DNA of 64,000 bases from JACKBK01 sp963707275 (GTDB taxonomy: Bacteria > Chloroflexota > Anaerolineae > JAAEKA01): contig CAVPPH010000003.1 of assembly GCA_963707275.1 (NCBI GenBank), forward strand, positions 62,001 through 126,000, given 5' to 3'. Positions within the stretch are counted from its first letter, which is position 1. The number at the start of each line of letters is the position of its first letter. The translations under genes and the position numbers were made by a program. This document shows positions 26,790 through 35,958 of this stretch, one piece after another. Under the pieces are notes generated by a model. That model worked only from the letters and a program-made list of their open reading frames with translations. It was not told the origin of the DNA and did no database searches.

Positions 26790-28595
26790 GACAGCACCTG
26801 TGGCGTGTAGCCTCGGCGGCGCAGTTCCTCCACCAACGCCGGCGCTACCTGCGGATCGGGGAAGATCAGGCAGCGCGACCCGGGCTGGTAGTAGTCGGCG
26901 CCGCTCAGGCGGCTGATGGCGCGCAGTTCCTCTGGCAGCACATCCTCGCCAAACTCCACCACCGTCATCTGGTCGTAGAGCTGATAGCGACCGGCGCGGC
27001 TTTGCCAGGTCTGCAGTGTCTCCTGCACCATTGGCGGCAACGGAAAACCGGCGTCGGCGAAGGTCGCCGCTACGGCAGCCGCGTCCTGGCCGGCGCGCAG
27101 TGTGCGGCGAAAAGCGTCGGTGTCCAAACGCAGCAACGTCGTCGTAGCGTCACGCGCCGCCTCGACACTGATCAATCGCAGCAAGCGCCGCAGGTTGCTG
27201 GCGCGCCAGTCGTTGGTCAGCCCGATCACGCCGTCGGGCATGAAACGCAACGAGTTCGGGCGGCGGCGGTTCAGCCTCGCCAGCCAGCAGCACGCCAGGC
27301 CGGCAAAACGCTGCCGGCCGCCCCTGGGCGTAGCCGACCTGTACCATCAGCAGCCAACTGGCCGGGCCGGTCAACCAGGCCTCGATCACCCGGCCGCTGG
27401 TCCGCATCCAAAGATCGAAGTTGATCTGCGACGGGTCCAGCGATTGGCCGTCGATCACCCAGGTCCACCACGACTGTTGCGAACCCGGGATCAGCAAATC
27501 ACGCTGGACGTAATAGATCAGCTTGCACAACTGCTCAACGCTGTACCATGTGTCGGCCTCCAGGCTGGTGACCAGGTTGCTAAGCCACACGCCGACCCAC
27601 CGGACTTGATCAATCAGTTGCGCAGTCGTTACCCAGAAAGCTGTCGGTTGCAGACGCACGCCCTGCATCTGTGGGAACGCCATGTCCCACTCGCTCCAGG
27701 ACACGGGCTGGCCGTCAACTCTTCTGGAAAGGGTCAGATAGGCCCGGCGCAGCCGCTGCAAACGCTCCATGGCCGTTGCCATTTCCCAGGCGGCGCCCGG
27801 TTGATCAGGGGGTTGCAGGAAACTGCTGCCCTGGTATTCCCTCACCCGGCACAGCCGGGCGGCGACCATCTGCTCCAGCAAGAAGCGCGCCAGATGTTGC
27901 TCGGTCTCGCTGCCATAGCCCCAGCGCGCCAGGATATCTGCAGCTACCAGGCTGGGCCGGCGCGGATCGATGGGATCGGGCTTGCCGGACCTGTAGCTAG
28001 GCGCGCTCTTGGGCGCCAGCGTCACTTGCGGCTGCTCGGCCGTCAGCGCGCTGAGCAACTGTTGGGCGTGCTGGGTGATCGCGGCTACGGTCACCGCGGG
28101 GGAGGGTGTCTTGAGCTGGCTTGCGGTCGGATACAGGAGCTTGGGCGTCGCCGGCCGCGGCAACCATTCGCGATAGAGATCGGGCAGCCGGTAGCCCTGC
28201 TCCTCATTGAACAAGATCAGGCAGCGTCCGGCCAGATCCTGCAAATGCCCGTCGATGGCCTTTTGCGACAGGCGAGCACCGCCACCTTCAACCAGAGCAG
28301 CCTTCAACTGCCTGGCGGAGCCGCTCCCAGACCCAAGCGCTGAAAACCAACTCAGCACAGCCAACTCCTCTTCGGGCAGCGTCTTGATGGCAGCGGCCAT
28401 GCGCGGCGCATCCCCCAGGTAGCCGATCATCTGCTCGATCAAGTCGCCCTTGGCCGTGCCTTTCAGCGCCCAGCCCCACTCGCGCGCAGCCTGGCGCATC
28501 ATCTGGACAGTGGTCGCCTCCAGCAGGCTCCGCAGCTCGGCGATCCAGATCTCGCGCACCTGGCTGGGCGTCGCAACGCCATCACCAGACGGCAT
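26786..28595 (-). CDS. Second XPB-associated protein with N-terminal SAP-like segment (one frameshift)
   Basis: A 602-residue protein. Near the N terminus, REWGWALKGTAKGDLIEQM looks like a short SAP-type DNA-binding helix pair. The C-terminal ~150 residues carry the same PF13625-like module as the neighbour (DTDAFRRTLRAGQDAAAVAA, QLYDQMTVVEFGEDVLPEEL, and a final strand ending LRRRGYTPQVLS). The break near 27262 (CCGCCGCCC-G-AACTCG) is repaired by one base deletion. ATG28595 overlaps the 3' end of the helicase gene by 14 bases. The two partners look like a split or duplicated version of the single helicase-associated protein found beside XPB in Actinobacteria. Confidence 0.72.
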
Positions 28596-30373
28596 GGTCA
28601 CGCTCCGGGTCATAGCCGGGCAGGTCGTCGCGGTAGAGAATCTCGTACTTGTAGCCCTGCTCGGTGAGGAACATCTGACGCTTAGCGGCGAAGGTCTGAT
28701 CCTTGGTATCGCGCATGACGATGGCGTAGAAATGGGCCGGGCGACCGTCGTGCTTGGGGCGCAGGATGCGGCCCAGACGCTGGGCCTCCTCCTGGCGCGA
28801 GCCAAAGGTGCCGCTGATCTCGATGGCCACACTGACGTCGGGCAGATCGATTGCGAAGTTGGCCACTTTGGAGACCACCAGCCGGCGCAGCGTGCCCTCG
28901 CGCATCTGCTGGTAGAGCTTCTGGCGCTCGCGCGTCTTCGTCTTGCCGGTCAGCAGCGGCGCGTCGAGGCGGCTGGCCATCTCGCCGAGCTGCTCCAGGT
29001 AGGTGCCGATCACCAGCACCTGGTCATCGGGGTGCTTGGCGATGATCTCTTCCACCGCGGTCAGCTTGGCCGGGTCGGTGGCCGAGAGGACGGCCTGCTC
29101 GCGGTTGCTGGCCATGGCGTAGGTGAAGCGTTGTTCCGGCGCCATGTCCAGGCGGATCTCGTGGCAATGCGCCGAGGCGATCCAGCCCTGCCGCTCCAGG
29201 TCCTTCCACGGCACGTCGTATTTCTTGGGGCCGATCAGGGCGAAGACGTGGTCCTCCTTGCCATCCTCGCGCACCAGCGTGGCGGTCAGCCCCAGCCGAC
29301 GGCGGGCTTGCAGTTCGGCCGTCATGCGGAACACCGGCGCGGGCAGCAAGTGCACCTCGTCGTAGATCACCAGTCCCCAGTCGCGCTCACGAAAGAGGCC
29401 AAAATGAGGAAAGGAGGCCGGGGTCAGTTCGTCGTCGCCGCTGGCTTCCTCGTCAAACCAGCTCTCGCCGTTGGCGGCCGCCGCGCCCCGCTTGCGCCGC
29501 TCGCGATAGGTCAGTATCTGGTAGGTGGTAACAGTGACGGGCCTGATCTCCTTGACGTCGCCGGTGTACTCACCGATTTCAGCCGGGTCGAGGCTGGTCT
29601 TGTCGTGCAGTTCGTCCATCCACTGGCGCACGGCCACGGTGTTGGTGGTCAGGATCAGGGTGTTGGTTTGCAGCTTCTCCATCACCCCCATACCCACGAG
29701 AGTCTTGCCTGCGCCGCAGGGCAGCACGATCACACCCGAGCCGCCGCGCGCCGAGCCACGCGGCGTGGAAGACCTCGACCGCGTCCTGTTGGTAGTGGCG
29801 CAGACTGAACGGCTGGCCCGCGCCGCGCATGGCGGGCAGCAGGTGCAGCGCCAGCCCGGCGCCGTCCACGTAGCCGGCCAGGTCCTCGGCCGGGTAGCCG
29901 ATGTCCACCAGCGCCTTCTTGACGTGGCCGCGCAGGCCCGAATTGACCCGTACCGTGTGCCGGTCGATCTCCTCGCGGATGAGGGGACGCAGCTTGCGGT
30001 TGCGGCTGACCTCCAACATCAGCAATGGGTCGTCGGAGGTCAGCAGCAGTTCGCCGGCCGCGCCCTGGCGCAGCTTGAGCCGACCGAAACGGCTGACGTA
30101 GTCGCGCACGTCAGCCTGGATGTTGCCGGGCACATCGTACTTGCTGTAGCGCACCAGGCTCTCGACGATGCCGTCGGCGCCGAGGCCGCTGGCGGCGGCG
30201 TTCCACAGCGACAACGGCGAGAGGCGGTAGGTGTGGATGTGCTCCGGGCTTTTCTCCAGCTCGGCGAAGCGCGCCAATGCATCGCGCGCCTCAGCGTACT
30301 GGGGATTATCCACCTCCAGCAGCACGGTGTGGTCGCTCTGTACGACCATCGGGTTCATTGGATTAACTGGCAT
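28582..30373 (-). CDS. XPB/ERCC3-type superfamily 2 DNA helicase (one frameshift)
   Basis: A 596-residue DNA repair helicase. The N-terminal XPB-type damage-recognition region spans ~1-180. Walker A is LPCGAGKT, the DEVH box is VIYDEVHLLP, motif III is LGLTATLVREDGK, and motifs V and VI lie around DLPDVSVAIEIS and EEAQRLGRILRPK. The break near 29758 (CACGCCGCG-T-GGCTCG) is fixed by one base deletion, giving FHAAGSARGGSGVIVLPCG. Bacterial XPB unwinds DNA 3'-5' and acts in nucleotide excision repair. It is first in an operon with two helicase-associated genes and no nuclease gene such as bax1. Confidence 0.9.
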
Positions 30374-30442
30374 AGACGTATCTCAATCGTCGAGTATACC
30401 GGTGTGTCGTGGCAAAGTCAAAGACGGTGCTGGGGCAGCAGC

Positions 30443-30525
30443 CTACCGCCCCCACAGCGCCCGCGGCATCTCGCGCAGTTCGCGCACGCCCAGCAACAAG
30501 CCGGCAATCATGCCGACCACCGAAA
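30443..30525 (-). pseudogene. 3'-terminal fragment of a murJ paralogue
   Basis: In the minus frame ending TAG at 30443-30445, the sequence reads GMIAGLLLGVRELREMPRAL-WGR, almost the same as the last residues of murJ at 31340 (GLLLGVRELREMPRAL-FGR). The DNA copies share a 25-base identical core (30455-30479) and then diverge to roughly 80% identity over ~85 bases. No start or upstream murJ sequence remains, because the vapC stop lies about 20 bases away. The VapBC pair therefore sits between two copies of the murJ 3' end. Confidence 0.7.
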
Positions 30526-30545
30526 CCCAACACACAGCCCACAAC

Positions 30546-30967
30546 TCAATTGTCTGCCGCGGTTCTGAGTTGCCGGAGAAGCTCTTCCGGCATCAGCCGT
30601 CCCCGATTTGTGCGATCAAAGTCTTTGTCGAAACTGACGAGGGTGACGCCATGTTGCTCGGCAGCCACGTACTGATACGCGTCATCGAAATCCAACTGAA
30701 AAAGCTCTGCAATGACCCCCAGGCGTTGTAGCCCTGTGGATTCCAGTGAGAGCAGCTCCACCGCCCCGTGAACAAACAGGTCGTCAACGAAACGCGAAAA
30801 CGCCTCACGCTGCTTCAATCGATACAAGATGACCCCGACGGAGTGCAAAGAGAAGTCATCAACAATTGGTCAGAGGGAACCTCTTCAAGCAGTCTCCTCA
30901 CCTCGTCTGCTCGCTCCTGGTCCAAAAGACGCTCCAACCAAATGTTGGTATCAAGTAGATACATCAT
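30546..30967 (-). CDS. vapC: VapC-type PIN-domain toxin (one frameshift)
   Basis: A PIN-domain RNase toxin. The N-terminal part begins MYLLDTNIWLERLLDQ, with the first catalytic Asp in LDTN. The C-terminal part in the other frame has HSVGVILYRL, FDDAYQYVAAEQHG and TLVSFDKDFDRT, with two further acidic residues. The frame breaks near 30855, and here one base appears to be missing, not added; restoring it gives DFSLHSVGV and about 140 residues. The start overlaps the antitoxin stop (ATGATG at 30962-30967). Three acidic positions of the active site are present. Confidence 0.8.
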
Positions 30968-31182
30968 TCGCTGCGCCAGTCAAGGCTCTTCTCTTGGAGC
31001 TCTACAGACGTATAGTCTTGCCGATAATCACTCAACGTGCCGGCCCAATCCTGACGGAGTTTCTTGCCCGGCTCTCGCTCGTGTTTTGCCAAGAGGAATT
31101 CAACAAAATCCCGCACTTCCTGCTCGACAGAAAATGGTAAATCCCGAACCAATTCGGTCAATGGTCTGGCTGGCGTCTGCAT
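30964..31182 (-). CDS. VapB-type antitoxin (DUF2281-like)
   Basis: A 72-residue protein starting MQTPARPL. The middle (ELVRDLPFSVEQEVRDFVEFLLAK) is the DUF2281 pattern: a short helix-rich segment before E-V-x-D-F-V-E-F-L. DUF2281 proteins are known antitoxin partners of PIN toxins. It overlaps the vapC start by four bases. A near-consensus promoter is present at 31283-31311. Confidence 0.78.
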   Translation of the reverse strand: MQTPARPLTELVRDLPFSVEQEVRDFVEFLLAKHEREPGKKLRQDWAGTLSDYRQDYTSVELQEKSLDWRSE

Positions 31183-31282
31183 CTTCACACTTCTCCACTG
31201 ATCGCAAAGCGGTTTCCAAACATGCGCGTCTACTGAGGTTTGCACCCTCAGTTTCCAACGGACATGCGTTTCTATCGCAGCA

Positions 31283-31311
31283 ATTATAGCGCCGTCGGTC
31301 TTGTCGGTCAA
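31283..31311 (-). promoter_or_regulatory. Promoter of vapBC
   Basis: On the minus strand: TTGACC (31311-31306), 17-base spacer, TATAAT (31288-31283). It lies about 100 bases upstream of the antitoxin start. Confidence 0.75.
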
Positions 31312-31339
31312 CCATAATATCAGCACAGCGAAGACGCCG

Positions 31340-32905
31340 CTAACGCCCAAACAGCGCCCGCGGCATCTCGCGCAGCTCACGCACTCCCAGTAGCAGGCCA
31401 GCGATCACGTAGACCAGTACTCCCAGCAGCCCGCCCAGCCGACCAGCGGCAGATTGCCCAGCCCGCATCACATCGGCGCGATCCAGAAACGCCACGAGTC
31501 ACCAGCCCCATCACCGCGCTGGCCAGCCCGGCGCGCAGCAGCGTGCGCCCGATCAGACGCCCCTCGACGCTGCCCCAGCGCTTGCGCAGGATCACCATCA
31601 ACACCAGCACCTCAGCGGTGACGGCCAGCGTGTTGGCCAGCGCCAGCCCGCCCGCGCCCAGCACACCCATCAGCAGCGACCGCCAGCAGGATGTTGGTCA
31701 CCGCCGATCCGGTCGCGACGATCAGCGGCGTGACGGTGTCCTTCTGGGCGAAGAAGGCGCGCGCTGTCAGCTCGAGGCAGGTATGCGCCACCAGCCCCAG
31801 CGCAAAGAAACGCAATGTTGTGTAGACGGCGTCCACGGCTGCCGCGTCGAACTGGCCGCGCTGGTAGAGGAAAGAGAGCAGCGGCCGACCCAGCAGGATC
31901 AGCCCGACGGTCGCGGGCAGCGCCAACGCGATCACCCAGCGCAGCGTTTCACCCAGTGTGCTGCGCAACCCGGCGATATCGCGCCGCGCGGCCAACTCGG
32001 CCATGGTCGGGAAGGCTACCAGCCCGAACGCGGTGCCGATCAGCGTCTCCGGCAGTTGCATCGCGTCCCAGCCCCATTCGACTGAGCTAACGCTGCCCTC
32101 GCCTAACCGCGACGCCAGGTTGGTCATCATGATCAGGGTGAACTGGAAGACAAACAGGTCCAGCACGCGCGGCCCCAGCAACATCAGCACACGCCGCACT
32201 GCCTGCGATTTCAGGTCCAGCACCGGCCACCAACGAAAGCCGAACTTGATCAGCCCCGGCACCTTGATCAGCAGGTGCAGCAACGACCCGAAGACCGCGC
32301 CGATGGCCAGCCCGGTGACGCCCATGGTCGGCGCCAGCAGGATCGCGCCGGCCGCGACGCCCAGCGGATAGACAACCGGGGCCAGCGCCGGCAGGAAGAA
32401 GTGCTTGAAGCCGTTGAGCGCGCTCCCCTGCACCGCGCTCGATGCCGAAGATGACGGTCGAAAACAGCACGATGCGCATCACCTGCACCGTCTCGGCTTG
32501 CGCGGGCGGCGGGAAACCGGGCGCGATGACCGTGCTGACCAGCCAAGGCGCGAAGATCCAGGCGATGGCCGCCAGCACGCCGGTCACGATCACCACCAGA
32601 TTGGTGATGGCCGCGGCCAGCCGCCAGGCGCCGGGCCGGTCGCCGTCGGTCAGGAAATCGGCGAAGATGGGGATGAACGCGGTCGCCAGCGCGCCGCCGG
32701 CCACCACCGCAAATAACAGGTCGGGCAGCTTGAAGGCCGCGTAATAGGCGTCCAGCGCCGCGCCGATGCCGAACTCCTGCGCGACGATGATGTTGCGAAA
32801 TAGCCCGGCTACCGCGGCCAGTCCAAAGAGGAACGTGACCAGCAACGTGTTGCGGGTGATGTGGGTCAGGCGGGACGCGTTGGTCTGCTGGGCTGTGCTG
32901 GTCAT
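31340..32905 (-). CDS. murJ: Lipid II flippase MurJ (three frameshifts)
   Basis: A polytopic flippase that moves lipid II across the membrane for peptidoglycan synthesis. Family blocks include GLFRNIIVAQEFG, DAYYAAFKLPDLLFAV and GGALATAFIPIF near the N terminus, then QGSALNGFKHFFLPALAP, FPTMAELAARRD and LARTFFAQKD-like LTARAFFAQKD. Breaks at about 32433 (ATC-G-AGC), 31680 (GTC-G-CTG) and 31497 (ACT-C-GTGG) are each one extra base; deleting them gives 520 residues and about 14 helices, the usual size. The frame ends LREMPRALFGR at TAG 31340. Confidence 0.88.
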
Positions 32906-32913
32906 TGGGTGAG

Positions 32914-32994
32914 AGGACTGACAGTCCTAGTCTTGCGATGGAGTGGCTGGCGCGTTAATTGCATCTCTGGTGCATGACAAGGACTGTCAGTCCT
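32914..32994. repeat. REPIN-like paired hairpin element, family B
   Basis: AGGACTGACAGTCCT (32914-32928) and its exact complement AGGACTGTCAGTCCT (32980-32994) frame an 81-base element. Each 15-mer is itself a hairpin with a 3-base loop. It fills the gap between the murJ start (32905) and the stop of the next gene (32998). It has the same architecture as family A, with an unrelated sequence. Confidence 0.75.
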
Positions 32995-32997
32995 GTT

Positions 32998-34257
32998 TTA
33001 CTGTCCGGTTTGAAGCTCGTCGATCAGGAATTGGCCGTCTTGTTGCACGAACGTGACCGTAACCGGCCGGCTGGCATGATACAGATCCAGCGGGCCTTGC
33101 TGTTCGCAGCCAGGCTGTTGGCAACCGGCCATGAAGTAGTCAATGGTGCGCAGCCCAAGCTGCGCAGCCTTGGCTATCGTTTCCGGCGAAACGACCCAAC
33201 GCGCGGCATCGCCATCGGTTTGCAGCGCGTAGATGAACTCCACCAGCGTGTTGTACGGGCTGGGCTCGACCTGCCGCTCGACTAGCGTGTAGCGGTCGCC
33301 CTCTCGTTGCCAGGTCTCACGAAACCAGCGATGCAGGCTGCCGTGGTTTTGAGCAAACAGCTTGCTCTTCGGATCATCGTGCTGCCAATCCGAGTTGCGC
33401 ACGGTCACGGTGTCGATGCCGTCACCCGCGAATTCCGCTCGCGCCAGGGAATAATTCCAATCGCTGGGCTGTTGGGCTGGCCATACCCGGCGCCAGGCCC
33501 CATCTGCCAACCGGTAGAGGGACAGGCCTTCGCAGTATCCCTGCGTCGAAGCGGCGCAGGGATTGCTGATCACAGCGATGTAGTCCTGATCGTCCGAATG
33601 CACAGCGCGCACACCGTCGTCGTCAATGTGGCCGGTCCAAATGCCAAGCGTGAGCATTTGATAGCTCCATCTGTCCTGTTCGGCATCCGGCCAGGCCACA
33701 AGCATTTGCTGCCCGGACGGACAGTCGGGACAGTTCCAACGCCATGAAACCAACACAGCCGGCGCGCCGCTCTCGTGACTGCCAGGCAGCGCTGCAACCG
33801 CGACATAGGTCAGTTCCGCATCAGGAACCGGCTCCTGAACGATTTCTGCGAGGGCAGCCATCATCTCTTGCGGCGACGCGGTGGCGTTTTGCCCCAGAAC
33901 GTTCAACACGGAGTTTGGCGCAAATTCCAACACCTCGGCCCGCAGTTCGTCAACCGACGGCGTCGGTATCGGCGTCCAGGTTGCAGTCGGCGTAGGCAAT
34001 GGCGAGAAAGGCTCGGTTGGCGAGCTGGCCGGACTGGCGGCCGCTGGCTGAGTTGGCTCGGGCTGCGGCGTCGCGGCGGAGGTCTCCGAGGGCTGCGCAG
34101 CCACGACAGCCGGCTCAGTCGGCGTGGCCGCCGGACTGGCGGTCCCGACTTGACGCAGCTCCGTTGGTGTGAAGATCTCTGGTGAACCGGCGCATGAAAC
34201 CAGCAACGCGGCCAGCAAGGCAGCCCCGGCCAGCGAAAAACGACTGTGACCTGGCAT
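32998..34257 (-). CDS. Lipoprotein with Thr/Pro/Ser-rich linker, function unknown
   Basis: About 419 residues from ATG34257, which has GGGAGGGG just upstream; the open frame runs nine codons further. A signal peptide with lipobox LLVSC is visible (Cys at about residue 22), followed by a ~70-residue Pro/Thr/Ala linker as in surface-anchored Chloroflexota lipoproteins. The folded part has Cys pairs (WNCPDCPSGQQ; NPCAASTQGYC; AGCQQPGCEQQ) likely to form disulfides, and Trp-rich blocks. I recognise no enzyme motif. It is likely extracytoplasmic, and co-oriented with the C39-like gene 24 bases upstream. Confidence 0.65.
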   Translation of the reverse strand: MPGHSRFSLAGAALLAALLVSCAGSPEIFTPTELRQVGTASPAATPTEPAVVAAQPSETSAATPQPEPTQPAAASPASSPTEPFSPLPTPTATWTPIPTPSVDELRAEVLEFAPNSVLNVLGQNATASPQEMMAALAEIVQEPVPDAELTYVAVAALPGSHESGAPAVLVSWRWNCPDCPSGQQMLVAWPDAEQDRWSYQMLTLGIWTGHIDDDGVRAVHSDDQDYIAVISNPCAASTQGYCEGLSLYRLADGAWRRVWPAQQPSDWNYSLARAEFAGDGIDTVTVRNSDWQHDDPKSKLFAQNHGSLHRWFRETWQREGDRYTLVERQVEPSPYNTLVEFIYALQTDGDAARWVVSPETIAKAAQLGLRTIDYFMAGCQQPGCEQQGPLDLYHASRPVTVTFVQQDGQFLIDELQTGQ

Positions 34258-34280
34258 ACGACCCCTCCCTGCTGCAACGC

Positions 34281-35647
34281 TCACTGGCCCAGTTCAGCCA
34301 GCGCCGCGACCGCGGCGGCGTAGTTGCTGTTCAGCTCGGCCGCGCGGCGGTAACTCTCGCGGCGCCGTCGATGTCGCCCAGCGCCTGCAAGCCCTTGCCT
34401 TTCCAGTAGAAGGTCTCCTCGATGTTGCCGGCGGTGGCGATAGTGGCGTCGGCAACAGCCACCAGCTCGTCGTAGCGGCCGGCGTCGTAGTAGGCGCGGA
34501 AGGGCGCGAACTGGTACCACAGCATGCGCCACGGCAAGCCGATGACGCGTGCCTGGTCGAAAGCCACCGCAGCGTCGGCGGGCCGGCCCAGCGCCTCCAG
34601 GCTGCTGCCCAGGTTGAACCAGGCAAACGCGTCCTGCGGATTGGCCTGCGCCTCGGCCTGTGCCAGCGCCAACGCCTGCTCCCACATCACCTGGTCGTTC
34701 ATGTCCTCGCCGATGATCGCCTCAGCCGTCGCGACGCGCGCGTCGTCATAGATCAGCACGTAGGTGCGGTTGAAGGCGCGCCAGAGGCGGTTCAGATCGG
34801 CGTAGCTCATGCGGATGCCAGGATAGGGCCCTTTGGGATCGATGCCGTCACTGATGTAGCTGTCGTAGACGATCCACTCGCTGCGGCTGTCGTCGTAGCC
34901 GGTCACCAGCCGATAGTGTCCCATGCCGCCGTCGTGGTCCAGCCAGGTCTCGATGAGCACCGGAATGCCGGCGTCGATGAACTGGCGCAACCGCTCAGGG
35001 TCGCCGTCGATGCGATCAATCGCGTGGAACCCCTGCGAGCGGGCAAAGGCAACAAGCTCGTGCGGGCTGACGTTCTTGTCGTCGCTGTCAGGCTTGAGAA
35101 ACTTAGCGGCCTCGGCCTGCTTCACCTGGCTGCCGTAGTAGCTGAGGTTCATGGACAGCGTAGCCGGTCCGCAGTTGTTCCAGGTCTGCCAGTAGTGCGT
35201 CAGGCCGGTCAGAATGACTCCCGCTCCCGGAGCGACCTGGGGCGTCGGCGCGGGTGTATCTGTTGGAGCGGGCGTTGCACTGGGTTGAGGCGTCGCGGTG
35301 GGGGTACTTGTGGGCCGCTGCGCCTCGTGTTCGACGCGCAACATGTCCGGTGAAGCGGCATCGAGCAGCGGCACGCTGGTGGGAACGAATGTCGCAGTTG
35401 AAGTTGGCGGCGGGACAGTCGCGGTCAGCGTCGCAGTATCTGCCAGCAACGCAAGCGCCGCTGCGCTACCACCGCCAACCGCTGCCAGCGGCGTCGGCAC
35501 CAGCGCCGGGTGCTCCACCGGCTGCGAAAACTCCATGCGCACGCGCTGCGCCAGCCCATCCACGCCGCCGTAGCGCTGGCTGCCCCAGACCAGCACGGCC
35601 GCCAGTCCGATCAAAACGACGCCGGCCAGCAATGCCAACCAGCGCAC
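34281..35647 (-). CDS. Extracytoplasmic C39-like cysteine peptidase with TPR repeats (one frameshift)
   Basis: About 455 residues, GTG start. An N-terminal membrane segment (LALLAGVVLIGLAAVLVWG) is followed by a Thr/Pro-rich linker, then a peptidase_C39_2-like domain: catalytic Cys in NNCGPATLSM, His in MGHYRLVTGY and Asp in VYDSY. The C-terminal part has TPR units (AFAWFNLGSSLEALGRPADAA, and the end AELNSNYAAAVAALAELG). The frame breaks near 34360, where one base seems missing. It is probably a secreted or cell-surface peptidase or amidase-like protein; the substrate is unknown. Confidence 0.75.
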
Positions 35648-35958
35648 CGGTCGATGTTCAATACGTCCAAGAAATCGCGAACTCTGTCATCTCATTCACC
35701 GTACACTACACGTTTCATACAACCCTGCGGTTCAGCCATTCTAAACGACCGCTGGCGGGCTGTCAATCCGGGGAAGGCGCGTAGGGTGTGGGGACTGGGA
35801 GGGAAACGTGAAACGTGATGCGTAAGACCGAGCGCACCAGCCGCCAAACGAATGTCGCTGCCCACACCCCACCCCCTACACCCTACGCCCCAGTCCCCAG
35901 CCCCTAGTCCCCACTCCCCACCTTGCCCCGCCGTCGCGCCTGCGGTAAAATGTGGGCA
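35648..35958. other. Intergenic region rich in C-tract repeats
   Basis: No gene. It contains GCGTAGGGTGTGGGGACTGGG (35780-35800), whose complement resembles the C-rich tract at 35868-35926 (CCCTACGCCCCAGTCCCC units), so the two arms could pair. It separates the divergent C39-like and DUF2142 genes. Confidence 0.55.
35868..35926. repeat. C-rich low-complexity tract, copy 2
   Basis: Repeats of CCCCAGTCCCCA, CCCCTAGTCCCC and ACTCCCCAC. It resembles the tracts at 286-327 and 37028-37078. Confidence 0.65.
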
